In this document: positions 1-9,500 of the stretch, piece by piece
Layout of the letters: each line of letters begins with the position of its first letter
Position numbering within the stretch: the stretch's first letter is position 1
Source: Bacteroidetes bacterium UKL13-3
Lineage (GTDB): Bacteria > Bacteroidota > Bacteroidia > UKL13-3
DNA length: 64,000 nt
Direction of reading: 5' to 3'
Assembly: GCA_001602415.1 (NCBI GenBank)
Contig: CP012155.1
Coordinates: forward strand, 868,001 to 932,000
The notes under the pieces: model-generated
Databases searched by the model: none
The model's input: only the letters and a program-made list of their open reading frames with translations
Told to the model about the DNA's origin: nothing
Program-made: the position numbers and the translations under genes

Positions 1-1343
1 AACTCTTTACCTTTAGCATCGCATAATGCATAATAGGGAGGGGTGTTTATAGACGAATGGCTGTGCAAGAAGTAGGTGAATGTTGCATTAAAAGTTGCGT
101 TGTTCCAACCTTTGCTAGTGGTAAGTTGTTGCTTGTTTTTTCCATCTAATGAAATGGCATACACATACCTTTCGGCTGAGTTCATTTCCGATGTGGAAAC
201 AAAGAGTGTTTTCTTTTTCTCATCAATGCCATAAAATTGATCAATATCCCAATTGCCTTGTGTAATCTGTTTCATCAAATTACCTTTCATATCATATTGA
301 TATAAATGATTCCATCCTGTTTTTTCACTGTTGATGATAAACGATTTTCCATCATTCAAAAAAGTAATTTCCGGAACGTCAATGTATGCTTTGTTTTCTT
401 CTGTATAAACAATGACTGTTGATCCATTTTGGGTATTTCCCATGAGCAGTTCTAGTTTGTTTTGAAGGCGGTTTAAGCGTTCAATGCATAGTGTGTTTTT
501 TTCTTTTGTCCATTGTATACGAGGGATATAAATATCTTTTTCGGTGCCAATATTCATCAATTGTTTTTTGCCAGATTGAATATCGTAAGCATAAATTTCA
601 ATCACTGAATTTGCCTCCCCTGCTTTTGGGTATTTAAACTTATACTCCTCGGGATACAACTTGCCATACATCGGCATTCCGTATTCTTTTACTGCACTTT
701 CATCAAATCGGTAAAAAGCTATTTGTGTGCTGTTGGTATTCCAATAAAAACCTTTTGAAAGTGCGAACTCTTCTTCGTACACCCAATCAGTTGCTCCGTT
801 GATAATGCTGTTTGTTTTTCCATCGTTGGTAATCTGAAATTCTTTGCTTGAAGTTAAATCGTAATAAAAAAGATTATTGCTGCGCACATAAGCAATTTTT
901 TTTCCATCGGGCGAGAATGCTGCTAACATAACTGCATCCGAAAATGGCGTTATTACGGTTTTTGTTTTGAGGTCATACACCGAAATATTTGCAGAAAATG
1001 AATGGCGGTAAATTTGTTTAGGATTGGTGAGTATCAGAAGTTTTGATTCATCGGCACTCCACTCATAAGAGAAACCCGAAAATCCGATTTCTTTACTTTT
1101 AGCCAACGTATCAACAGCTTTTCCGGTTGCAAAACTGTATCGTACAATATTGTCCTGGTCATCTTGAGCCGAATAGTATTTGCCATCACTCATCGAGTTA
1201 AATCCTGCTACTCCTTTAGCAGAGAAGGTTCCCTTGGTAAAAATGTCTTCAAGCGTTATTTCCTGTTGTGCAGATACTCTTATTATCGCTGCACTCAAAA
1301 ATAGAACCGCAAAGGCGCAAAGGCGCAATGTTTTGTTTGTCAT
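1..1343 (-). CDS. Dipeptidyl-peptidase IV-like S9 peptidase, N-terminal part
   Basis: The gene runs off the left edge of the window, so only about 447 N-terminal residues are visible. They hold a signal peptide ending near the SAQQ sequence and a beta-propeller (DPPIV_N-like) with repeated WSADES/FSPDGK blade motifs. A DWVYEEE motif at residues 186-192 matches the double-glutamate motif that binds the free N-terminus of the substrate in S9B dipeptidyl peptidases. The Ser-Asp-His hydrolase domain would lie outside the window. Family role: periplasmic or exported removal of N-terminal dipeptides (usually X-Pro). The ATG at 1341-1343 lies one base after the stop of the upstream GxxExxY gene. Oddly, the hydrophobic core of the signal peptide is encoded by a dispersed intergenic repeat (see findings). 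Family call is strong; exact specificity is inferred. Confidence 0.88.
   Translation of the reverse strand, partial: MTNKTLRLCAFAVLFLSAAIIRVSAQQEITLEDIFTKGTFSAKGVAGFNSMSDGKYYSAQDDQDNIVRYSFATGKAVDTLAKSKEIGFSGFSYEWSADESKLLILTNPKQIYRHSFSANISVYDLKTKTVITPFSDAVMLAAFSPDGKKIAYVRSNNLFYYDLTSSKEFQITNDGKTNSIINGATDWVYEEEFALSKGFYWNTNSTQIAFYRFDESAVKEYGMPMYGKLYPEEYKFKYPKAGEANSVIEIYAYDIQSGKKQLMNIGTEKDIYIPRIQWTKEKNTLCIERLNRLQNKLELLMGNTQNGSTVIVYTEENKAYIDVPEITFLNDGKSFIINSEKTGWNHLYQYDMKGNLMKQITQGNWDIDQFYGIDEKKKTLFVSTSEMNSAERYVYAISLDGKNKQQLTTSKGWNNATFNATFTYFLHSHSSINTPPYYALCDAKGKE
1303..1326 (-). repeat. Dispersed GCGCCTTTGCGG-type repeat inside a signal-peptide coding region
   Basis: The plus strand reads aaccgcaaaggcgcaaaggc here, the same element as at 1741-1768 and in the cluster at 35630-35818. 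On the minus strand it encodes residues 6-13 or so of the DPP IV-like precursor (LRLCAFAV). Confidence 0.7.
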
Positions 1344-1344
1344 A

Positions 1345-1731
1345 TTAAAAATTATTTACTCTTCTTTTAAAGCCGTCAACGAGCTTCGGTACATTGAAAT
1401 TAATGAGAAACCCTAATGGTTTGTCTGCAAGTTTAAGATAAGTGATGAGTTGAGCCTCATGAACAGGTAATAGAATTTCAACAGCTTTTAACTCTATTAT
1501 GATTTCCTCTACCACCAACAAATCCAATCTAAAGTCCAATTCTAAAGCTTCATTTTTATATTTTACGGGTAATACAACTTGTCGTTGTACAAATAAATTT
1601 CTATTTCTGAGGTCTTTATATAAGCATATTTCGTAAACACTTTCCAATAAACCGGGACCAAGTTGTTTATGAACTTCAATTGAAGCATCCAGAATTTGTT
1701 TACTGATTACGTCTAACTTTTCCCTGTCCAT
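1345..1731 (-). CDS. GxxExxY protein
   Basis: A 128-residue protein with the family-defining GLLESVY motif (GxxExxY) following a helical VHKQLGPG segment, then a strand-rich half with LDFRLDLLV and IIIELKAVE. The acidic/lysine arrangement (D...ExK-like, IELK) resembles a PD-(D/E)XK nuclease-type core, as proposed for this family; function is not established. I chose the ATG at 1729-1731 (MDREKLDV). A longer reading from 1788 would only translate an intergenic repeat (FTAKTQRRK), a common over-annotation in these genomes. Its stop is one base from the start of the DPP IV-like gene, so the two are probably cotranscribed, although no functional link is known. Confidence 0.85.
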   Translation of the reverse strand: MDREKLDVISKQILDASIEVHKQLGPGLLESVYEICLYKDLRNRNLFVQRQVVLPVKYKNEALELDFRLDLLVVEEIIIELKAVEILLPVHEAQLITYLKLADKPLGFLINFNVPKLVDGFKRRVNNF

Positions 1732-1740
1732 AAAATAGTC

Positions 1741-1768
1741 TTTGCGCCTTTGTGTCTTTGCGGTAAAA
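1741..1768. repeat. Dispersed GCGCCTTTGTGTCTTTGCGG repeat
   Basis: This copy of the GCGCCTTTGCGG-type repeat fills the gap between the divergent GxxExxY gene and the FAD oxidase gene. It is open in both directions, which lengthens both ORFs artificially (AKTQRRK on one strand, RLCVFAV on the other). Confidence 0.7.
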
Positions 1769-1774
1769 TTGTAC

Positions 1775-3172
1775 ATGCAATATAACAAAGTAACCGCATC
1801 GCAAATAAAGCAGTTTCAATCAATAGTTGGACAATCCTTTGTGATTACTAGTAAAGAAGAAACCCATGAATACTCCCGCGATTACACTGAAGATTTGGAG
1901 TATTATCCTGATGTTGTGGTAAAGCCCAGAACAGCAGAGGAAGTTGCAGCTATTGTGAAAATATGTAATGATGCAAACATTGCACTCACACCTCGTGGAG
2001 CAGGAACAGGTTTAAGCGGAGGTGCTTTGCCTTTTTATGCTGGAGTTGTTTTGTCGATGGAGCGGTTTAACAAAATTTTGGAAATTGACGAACGTAATTT
2101 TCAAGCAACGGTTGAGCCAGGTGTTATTAATGAGGCTTTTCAAAATGCAGTGCGGGAAAAAGGATTGTTCTATCCTCCCGATCCTGCGAGTAAAGGTAGC
2201 TGCTTTTTAGGAGGAAATGTAGCCCATGCAAGCGGTGGACCAAGAGCACTGAAATATGGAACTACACGTGATTATGTATTGAATTTGCAAGTAGTATTAC
2301 CAACAGGCGAGATTATTTGGACGGGTGCCAATACCTTAAAATACTCAACTGGATATAACCTCACTCATCTCATGATAGGAAGTGAGGGAACGTTGGGAAT
2401 TGTTACACAAATTGTGTTAAAACTCATTCCACATCCGCAGCATACCTTGTTAATGTTAGCTCCATTCAACTCTCCCGAAAAAGCATGTGAAGCGGTGAAT
2501 GGAATTTTTTTAGCGGGAACCAATCCAAGTGCCTGCGAGTTTGTTGAACCCGAAGGCTTCCTATTATCGGCAGCCATGACGAATCTGAGTTTTACTGTTG
2601 AAGAAGGAGTGGAAGCGTACTTATTAATTGAGGTGGATGGTAATGATTTGGATGCAATGATGAAAGAATGTGAAGTGATAAGTGAAGTGTTGTATAAACA
2701 TGAAAGCGGTGAAGTGCTCTTTGCCCAAACAGCTGATGAGAAAGAATATTTTTGGAAGCTGCGCAGAAGCATTGGTGAAGCCACAAAGTTTAACAATACC
2801 TATAAAGAAGAAGATACAGTTGTGCCGAGGGCCGAGCTACCTGCGTTGTTTCGGGGAGTAAAAGAAATTGGTATGCGTTATGGTTTTCGCACGGTTTGCT
2901 ATGGACATGCAGGTGATGGGAATCTACATGTAAACATATTGAAGGATGAGTTGACAGATGATTTTTGGGGCATTGATATTCACCAGGCCATTATTGAGAT
3001 ATTTACCTTGTGTAAAAAACTAAAAGGAACCATTAGTGGCGAGCATGGTATTGGATTGGTGCAGAAGCCATACATGCATGTTGTGATGCCGGAGTTTCAG
3101 TTGGAGTTGATGCGCAATATCAAAAAGGCGTTTGATCCGAAAGGGATTTTAAATCCGGGTAAGATTTTTTAG
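1775..3172 (+). CDS. FAD-linked oxidase, glycolate oxidase GlcD/D-lactate dehydrogenase-like
   Basis: A 465-residue protein of the PCMH-type FAD-binding (FAD_binding_4) plus C-terminal FAD-oxidase (FAD-oxidase_C) architecture. The FAD pyrophosphate-binding segment PRGAGTGLSGGA lies near residue 75, after PRTAEEVAAIV. The C-terminal half has the family signatures GHAGDGNLHVNI and SGEHGIGLVQK, and it ends in AFDPKGILNPGKIF, typical of GlcD-like enzymes. Expected reaction: oxidation of a 2-hydroxy acid (glycolate, D-lactate or similar) to the 2-oxo acid with transfer of electrons to a membrane acceptor. No GlcE or GlcF partner is adjacent, which favours a single-subunit dehydrogenase. The ATG at 1775 is preferred; an upstream TTG at 1742 lies in an intergenic repeat. 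Substrate cannot be assigned from sequence. Confidence 0.9.
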   Translation: MQYNKVTASQIKQFQSIVGQSFVITSKEETHEYSRDYTEDLEYYPDVVVKPRTAEEVAAIVKICNDANIALTPRGAGTGLSGGALPFYAGVVLSMERFNKILEIDERNFQATVEPGVINEAFQNAVREKGLFYPPDPASKGSCFLGGNVAHASGGPRALKYGTTRDYVLNLQVVLPTGEIIWTGANTLKYSTGYNLTHLMIGSEGTLGIVTQIVLKLIPHPQHTLLMLAPFNSPEKACEAVNGIFLAGTNPSACEFVEPEGFLLSAAMTNLSFTVEEGVEAYLLIEVDGNDLDAMMKECEVISEVLYKHESGEVLFAQTADEKEYFWKLRRSIGEATKFNNTYKEEDTVVPRAELPALFRGVKEIGMRYGFRTVCYGHAGDGNLHVNILKDELTDDFWGIDIHQAIIEIFTLCKKLKGTISGEHGIGLVQKPYMHVVMPEFQLELMRNIKKAFDPKGILNPGKIF

Positions 3173-3297
3173 TTTGTTGATGTTGGAATCCTATGTTGTT
3201 GATTAAAACAGGATCTTATTTAAAGTTATTCAGTTATCGGGCTAAACAACATCCAGAAAATACTCGTCCTTTTTAATTGATCATATAATTCAACCAT

Positions 3298-3326
3298 GAA
3301 TCTGCGAGAATCTGTGGCATTTTCTC
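3298..3326. repeat. Dispersed AATCTGCGAGAATCTGTGGC repeat
   Basis: The gap between the FAD oxidase and the CDF gene contains the tandem 'atctgYgagaatctgtgg' element. A related, more decayed copy (cacagattcttacagatt) is at 35516-35534. Nothing else is recognised in 3173-3354. Confidence 0.55.
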
Positions 3327-3354
3327 AACACTGTTTTGCCACATATCTTTACTG

Positions 3355-4341
3355 TTACAAACGATGTTTTTCATTACGCATCACATTAGCCGATGTCCAT
3401 TCTATTTTGGATTCAAACGGCCGTATACGAACTGCACATGCTGTTAATTGGCAAAGACTACAACTGAAAGGCAAACAAGGATCGGGGTGGATAAAGAGTT
3501 CGACCTTGTCATGGAATTTTGCGGTAATCAGTTCTTCAATATTTTTCAATTCATCGTGCGATGTTTTCAAATCATTATACCAAGGAAGTGTAATATGGCA
3601 ATCGATATGATAGCTTGAACCGTATTGTAAAATTCGCAGGTTGTGAATATCAATCCAATTTTCGTTTCGGTTTTCGTTAAGCACCTCAATAACACCTTTA
3701 ATAATACTCTCGTCAGCTTCATCCATCAAACCTGCTAGCGATTTGCGTACAAGGTTATAGCCTGTAAAAATAATAATGCCTCCAAAAATGATGGCAAAAA
3801 CATTATCGAGATAAACCAATCCGGTGAGGTGAATAATAACAACTCCTACAACCAATCCTAAACTACTCCAAGTATCGCTCTGCAAATGTTTTCCATCGGC
3901 AATTAGTGTTATAGATTTATGATTTTCTCCTGTTTTAATTAAAAATCTTCCCAATAAAAAATTGGCGATACCAGCAACAGTTGCCAGCAATGCACCAACT
4001 TCTAATTTGTCAATGGGTATGGGGTGTAGCATATTCATGATTGATTTTCCGATGATGACAATCCCTGCTAACAAAATTAATCCACCTTCAAATCCTGCCG
4101 AGATAAATTCAATTTTGCCATGCCCGTATGGGTGATCTATGTCTTTAGGTTTAGCAGCTACCTTTAAACTATAATAGGCAAATGCTCCAGCAACTACATT
4201 AATTATGGATTCGAGCGCATCACTTAAAATGGCATTTGAATGAGTGATGAAAAATGCAATAAATTTGATGAGCATAATAACAATACCTGCTATCAATACA
4301 TTTCGGATCGCTTTTATTTTGATGTAAGATGATTTTTCCAA
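3355..4341 (-). CDS. Cation diffusion facilitator (CDF) family transporter
   Basis: A 328-residue inner-membrane protein with about six transmembrane segments in residues 12-205 and a cytoplasmic ferredoxin-like domain after them. Metal-site residues of the family are visible: D41 in TM2 (SDALES), and H152 and D156 in TM5 (ADGKHLQSD), close to the numbering of E. coli YiiP (H153/D157). The HPYGHGK motif at 70-76 is the conserved loop after TM2. It exports divalent cations (Zn, Fe, Mn or Co) in exchange for protons. The C-terminal tail carries four cysteines in CLPFSCSLCQLTAC, a probable extra metal-binding knuckle. An AT-rich leader separates it from the terminator of the upstream T9SS gene, so it probably has its own promoter. 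Metal specificity is unknown. Confidence 0.92.
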   Translation of the reverse strand: MEKSSYIKIKAIRNVLIAGIVIMLIKFIAFFITHSNAILSDALESIINVVAGAFAYYSLKVAAKPKDIDHPYGHGKIEFISAGFEGGLILLAGIVIIGKSIMNMLHPIPIDKLEVGALLATVAGIANFLLGRFLIKTGENHKSITLIADGKHLQSDTWSSLGLVVGVVIIHLTGLVYLDNVFAIIFGGIIIFTGYNLVRKSLAGLMDEADESIIKGVIEVLNENRNENWIDIHNLRILQYGSSYHIDCHITLPWYNDLKTSHDELKNIEELITAKFHDKVELFIHPDPCLPFSCSLCQLTACAVRIRPFESKIEWTSANVMRNEKHRL

Positions 4342-4354
4342 GTGTCAAAAATAA

Positions 4355-4382
4355 GAAAGGCGCCTCAATTGAAGCGCCTTTC
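4355..4382 (-). terminator. Rho-independent terminator of the T9SS cargo gene
   Basis: A hairpin with 9-bp arms gaaaggcgc/gcgcctttc surrounds a partly palindromic loop (tcaattga), with a T-rich tract on the minus-strand exit side. It lies just past the stop of the 4406-6268 gene. Confidence 0.85.
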
Positions 4383-4405
4383 TCAAAAAAAGAATTTGTG
4401 TTGAA

Positions 4406-6268
4406 TTATTTAGCAAGCATTTTACCACTTGTTTTAAATCCTCCTGCTTCTACATTGTAGAAATAGAATCCTGATTTAAAATCACCTGATACTTCCAAAG
4501 TATTAGCTCCTACCAAAGTGTTAGTATATGTTTGAGCGTATACCACTTCTCCTAAAATATTAATAACAGAAACTTTAACATCAGCTTTTTCTTTTAAGTT
4601 AACAGGGATGATGGTTGAATTATTAAATGGATTAGGATAATTGGTGCCAGCAGTAAATAAGGTGTTTTCAGTTTCGTTCAAACCAACTTTACCTGCTTGA
4701 ATATCTGCTAAAGAAATGCTGTAATAGATAATATCAAACGGCCCTGTTTTATTAGGATTATACTCAACACTATAAAATCCAATATCATTGCTTTCCATAA
4801 ACGTTATATGTAGTTTTCCGCTGGCAATAGCCGCACTGCCAAACATCTGCTCTTTGCTTAATCCCATTGTAGAGGTTAAGTTTTGAGTTTTGTTCCAAGT
4901 TGCACCATTATCTTTTGAAAATGTAATATTAATATCTCTGTAGCAAGATCCTTGTGCATCTAAATCATCTTCTGATAATGCGGAGTAGATTAAATAAATA
5001 GTGCCATCCGCACCTATAACACTGTATGGCATTGTGGCAGCTCCGGCATTTGCATAACGTGATCGATTGTTGGTGGTTCCAGGATCTAATGTTCCGTTAT
5101 TGTTTGCATCAACAGCTCCGGCAACACTAACTATGCTGTCTGGGCGGCCTTCGTACCAGTAGTCAATGGAATTGGTTCCTAAAAATACTGATAGTGCATT
5201 GGGATTAGAATTGGTATTCCAACTAACTCTTAAACGACCCCAAAAGCAATGTGCTTTTCCTGTTGAGTCTAATCGAAGAGCCATGCTCCCATCCGTTACA
5301 GTAACTGTATCATTAAATGGGGTATTATTGTATGCAGGGTATGGGAATGAATCAATGATGGTTCTAGTCCAACTTGTTCCATTATTAGTCGACTTCCACA
5401 AGGCAATGTCAGCAGTGTTATCGCCAATTAATACAGCCACATTTGAACCTTTTGCATCAATTGCATATTTATCTGCAGCACCGTTTAACCAACGAGTAGA
5501 ATCAAATCCAGGTAAAGTAATATTACTCACTTCCCAAGTTGAAGTACTAAATTTATATCTTGAATAAACAATTGGGTTTTTTACGCCTGCTTTGAATACC
5601 GTATCTGTTTGACTTTTTTCAGGGTCTGTATAGTTTGCGATTACGTGCATGTAATCGCCTGAAATTGCTGTGCGTGGCCACAATACAGAAGGTTGGTTAG
5701 TTGCAGGTGGAAGTACCAAATTGCTAGTCCATTCTGTGCTCCCAATAGCACCATTTGTATTGTAGATCAACCCTGCAGATTTACTGTTGGTATCTACACG
5801 GTGACTCATGATGATTTCTGAGGTACCGTTGTAATCAAAATTTGGATATCCGGCACGGAATGGCTCAATACGGTTTTTGGTAACAGGTCCCCAAGCAGTT
5901 CTATCAAAATGGTTGTATCCCGAACCTCTTCCTAAAAATTTATTTATGTAATTGTCGCTTGATGTTGTCCATAAAACACTCACCTTCCCGTTTTCGTAAG
6001 CTAATACCCTTTTGTATACAGATGAGTTGGTTTGACGGTCAAAAAATGTTGACCCCACAATTTCCCATTTCGCATATTTACCATAGCCACTTTGTCTGGA
6101 TGTGTAGGTATTGTCATTAACTCTTAAAGGAGAAGCCATTTCGTAATCGGTATTGTTACTAATATACGGTAATGGCTTATCTAATTTTGCCGAAGGTTCT
6201 TTCGTAGCTTGTTGCGCGCTTGCTGCAATATTCAAAGCTAATAATCCTATTAAGTAAAGTTTTTTCAT
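4406..6268 (-). CDS. T9SS-secreted protein with Asp-box beta-propeller features
   Basis: A 620-residue secreted protein. It starts with a signal peptide (MKKLYLIGLLALNIAASAQQ) and ends with a type A T9SS sorting domain of about 80 residues: NYPNPFNNST, then VINILGEVVY and a final GFYFYNVEAGGFKTSGKMLAK-like segment. The middle contains Asp-box/BNR-like loops (STNNGTSWTRT, SKDNGATWNKT), suggesting a sialidase-like six-bladed beta-propeller, but no sialidase catalytic residues could be assigned. It is probably a surface or secreted binding protein or glycan hydrolase. It is transcribed alone, divergently from dnaE, and ends at a strong terminator. Export by T9SS is inferred from the sorting domain; biochemical activity is unknown. 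Confidence 0.85.
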   Translation of the reverse strand: MKKLYLIGLLALNIAASAQQATKEPSAKLDKPLPYISNNTDYEMASPLRVNDNTYTSRQSGYGKYAKWEIVGSTFFDRQTNSSVYKRVLAYENGKVSVLWTTSSDNYINKFLGRGSGYNHFDRTAWGPVTKNRIEPFRAGYPNFDYNGTSEIIMSHRVDTNSKSAGLIYNTNGAIGSTEWTSNLVLPPATNQPSVLWPRTAISGDYMHVIANYTDPEKSQTDTVFKAGVKNPIVYSRYKFSTSTWEVSNITLPGFDSTRWLNGAADKYAIDAKGSNVAVLIGDNTADIALWKSTNNGTSWTRTIIDSFPYPAYNNTPFNDTVTVTDGSMALRLDSTGKAHCFWGRLRVSWNTNSNPNALSVFLGTNSIDYWYEGRPDSIVSVAGAVDANNNGTLDPGTTNNRSRYANAGAATMPYSVIGADGTIYLIYSALSEDDLDAQGSCYRDINITFSKDNGATWNKTQNLTSTMGLSKEQMFGSAAIASGKLHITFMESNDIGFYSVEYNPNKTGPFDIIYYSISLADIQAGKVGLNETENTLFTAGTNYPNPFNNSTIIPVNLKEKADVKVSVINILGEVVYAQTYTNTLVGANTLEVSGDFKSGFYFYNVEAGGFKTSGKMLAK

Positions 6269-6569
6269 GGTGTGTTATTAATTAATTGTTAATTGATTTC
6301 GCAACTCCAAAGCTATTAAAAATTTGGTAGAATCCAACTTCTGTTGCTAATTAAAAAATTATGACAATTATTGGTTCCTCTCTTACAAGATAATTGCATA
6401 AATAAGTATACAGCCCCAAAAGGTTAAATTGCTTGCCCTTTCCTATTTTTTTTCAACATACACCTAATTGTTGTTTGAGGTGTGGTACTTTTGAAACGAA
6501 GATTTTAATAGTTGAAGAACCCTATTACCCTTTTACAGTTAGAATTTTATTATGCGAATTTAAGCCAAG
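6269..6569. other. Divergent intergenic region between T9SS gene and dnaE
   Basis: About 300 bp of AT-rich DNA between two divergently transcribed genes. It must hold promoters for both. Only one candidate -7 box (6486-6493, toward dnaE) is clear; no ORF or RNA gene was seen. Confidence 0.6.
6486..6493 (+). promoter_or_regulatory. Candidate -7 box for dnaE
   Basis: TACTTTTG fits the Bacteroidota sigma-factor -7 consensus TAnnTTTG exactly. A matching -33 TTTG at the usual spacing is not evident, so the call is tentative. Confidence 0.4.
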
Positions 6570-9500
6570 ATGACTCAGTTTTCACACTTACATGTTCACA
6601 CCCAATTTTCGCTGCTCGATGGTGCAGCCGATATAAAAAAATTATACACAAAAGCCATTGCTGATAATATGCCTGCCATAGCACTTACCGATCATGGTAA
6701 TATGTTTGGCGCATTTAAGTTTGTTGCCGAGGCATACAAGCATAAAGGAGCTGATGGAAAGCCTCTTGTAAAACCCATTGTAGGTTGCGAGTTTTATGTG
6801 GTAGCCGATAGGCATAAAAGAGCCTTTACAAAAGATGACAAGGACCAACGTTTTCATCAATTATTATTGGCTAAAAACGAACAAGGGTATAAAAATTTAG
6901 TAAAATTATGTTCTCTTGGTTACATGCAAGGACTTTATGGAAAGTATCCACGTATTGATAAAGAATTGATTTTACAATATCATGAAGGGTTGATAGCAAC
7001 CACCTGTTGCATTGGGGCAATGGTTCCTAAAATGATTTTACGTAAAGGAGAGGAAGAAGGCGAAAAAGAGTTTAAGTGGTGGCTCGATTTATTTGGCGAT
7101 GATTATTATGTAGAATTACAGCGGCATGATATTCCCGATCAAAATAAAGTAAACGAAGTATTGTTGAAGTTTGCGGCCAAACACAATGTGCCCATTATAG
7201 CGTCCAATGATTCTCATTATGTAGATCAAAAAGATGCTAATGCGCACGATATTTTATTGTGCATTAACACAGGCGAAAAACAAAGTACTCCTAGTATGAA
7301 GGACTTTAGTGATGATGATACTTTTGTAAAAGGAAAACGTTTTGCCTTTGCCAACGATCAGTTTTATTTCAAGAAAACAGCTGAAATGGCTGCGTTGTTT
7401 CATGATATTCCGCAAGCTGTTGATAATACAAATCTTATTGTTGATAAGATCGAATTACTGGATTTAAAACGCGATATTTTATTGCCAGCATTCCCATTAC
7501 CTGATGGTTTTACCAATCAGGATGATTACCTGGAACATCTAACTTGGACGGGTGCAAAAGAACGCTACAAAGAAATTACTCCCGAGGTGGAAGAGCGCCT
7601 AAAATTTGAGCTGCACACTATTCGCACCATGGGATTTGCCGGATACTTTTTAATTGTATCCGACTTTATTGCCGCAGGCCGAAACATGGGTGTGTTCATT
7701 GGTCCTGGTCGTGGTTCGGCTGCTGGTTCGGTGGTGGCCTATTGCATTGGCATTACCAATATTGATCCCATCAAATATGATCTCCTCTTCGAGCGCTTCT
7801 TAAATCCAGATCGTAAGTCGATGCCCGATATTGATACGGATTTTGACGATGATGGTCGCCAAAAAGTAATTGATTATGTAGTTGATAAATATGGAAAAAA
7901 CCAAGTAGCCCATATTGTAACCTATGGTTCGATGGCCGCCAAAATGAGTATTAAAGATGTGGCGCGTGTAATGGATTTACCATTGCTCGAATCCAATATG
8001 TTGGCCAAGCTAGTGCCTGATAAACCAGGTATTTCACTAGATAGGGTTATTAATGCTCCAATTGATGGAGATAAAAGTTTGCGTGATAAAGAAGGCTTGC
8101 AAAGCGAAGATATTGATAACGTAAAAAAGCTTCGCGAAATACACGCAGGTAATGATTTGCAAGCAACAGTATTGAAAGAAGCACTCATCCTAGAAGGCTC
8201 GGTTCGCGGCACAGGTATCCATGCTGCTGGTATCATCATTGCACCAACCGATTTAACCGATTTAATTCCAGTATCAACCGTAAAGGATATTAATTTATTG
8301 GTTACCCAATATGATGGAAAGGTAATAGAAGAAGCTGGTGTAATTAAGATGGACTTTTTGGGTTTACGCAATCTTTCCATTATTCGCGATGCCCTTAAGC
8401 TTATTAAACAAAACCATGGTATAGAAATAGATATTGATTACATTCCATTGGATGATAAAGCAACACTGGATCTTTTTGCCAGAGGCGAAACCAACGCCAC
8501 GTTTCAGTTTGAAAGTCAGGGAATGCAAAAGCATATGAAAGACCTTAAACCCGATAGGTTTGAGGATTTAATTGCCATGAATGCTTTGTATCGTCCGGGG
8601 CCAATTGCATACATACCCAATTATATTGCCCGTAAGCATGGAAGAGAACCAGTAACCTATGATTTGGATGCCATGGAAGAGCATCTCAAGGATACTTATG
8701 GCATTACGGTATATCAGGAACAAGTGATGTTGCTCTCGCAAAAACTCGCAAACTTTACCAAAGGAGATGCGGATGTGTTGCGCAAAGCCATGGGTAAAAA
8801 GGATCGTCCTACATTGGATAGACTAAAACCTAAATTTATAGAAGGGGCTAAATCTAACGGGCACGATGAAACCATTCTCGAAAAAGTGTGGACCGATTGG
8901 GAAGCATTTGCACAATACGCTTTCAACAAATCACACTCTACGTGTTATGCGTTTGTAGCCTTTCAAACAGGGTATTTAAAAGCACATTACCCGGCAGAGT
9001 ATATGTCAAGCGTGCTTACCCATAACCAAAGCAATATTGAAAAAGTTACATTCTTTATGGAGGAATGCAAACGAATGGGTTTACCTGTATTAGGGCCTGA
9101 TGTGAATGAATCGCAGGTTAATTTCTCGGTAAATAAAAAGGGTGAAATCCGTTTTGGATTGGGTGCTATAAAAGGTGTTGGCGAAGCAGCTGTTGAAGAA
9201 ATCATCCGCGAACGCGATGAAAACGGTCCGTTCAAGACATTGTTTGATTTGACTTCTCGCGTAAACCTCAGAGCAGTGAATAAAAAAACGCTTGAAGGTT
9301 TAGCCTTGGGTGGTGGATTAGATTGTTTCTCAACGATTCATCGGGCACAATTTTTCGCTCCCGAAGCAAGTGATGAACCTAATTTGCTGGAGAAAGCTAT
9401 TCGATACGGGAGTAATGCTCAAAATAATGAATCTGCCAATCAGCAATCATTATTTGGCGGAACACAAATGGTAACGTTAACCGAACCTACTATTGCGGCT

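Noticed and set aside
1180-1416. Plus-strand 78-codon ORF
   Set aside because: It lies opposite the DPP IV-like and GxxExxY genes and has no protein features.
1732-1788. Longer N-terminus for the GxxExxY protein (FTAKTQRRK...)
   Set aside because: It is a translation of an intergenic repeat; the family starts at MDREKLDV.
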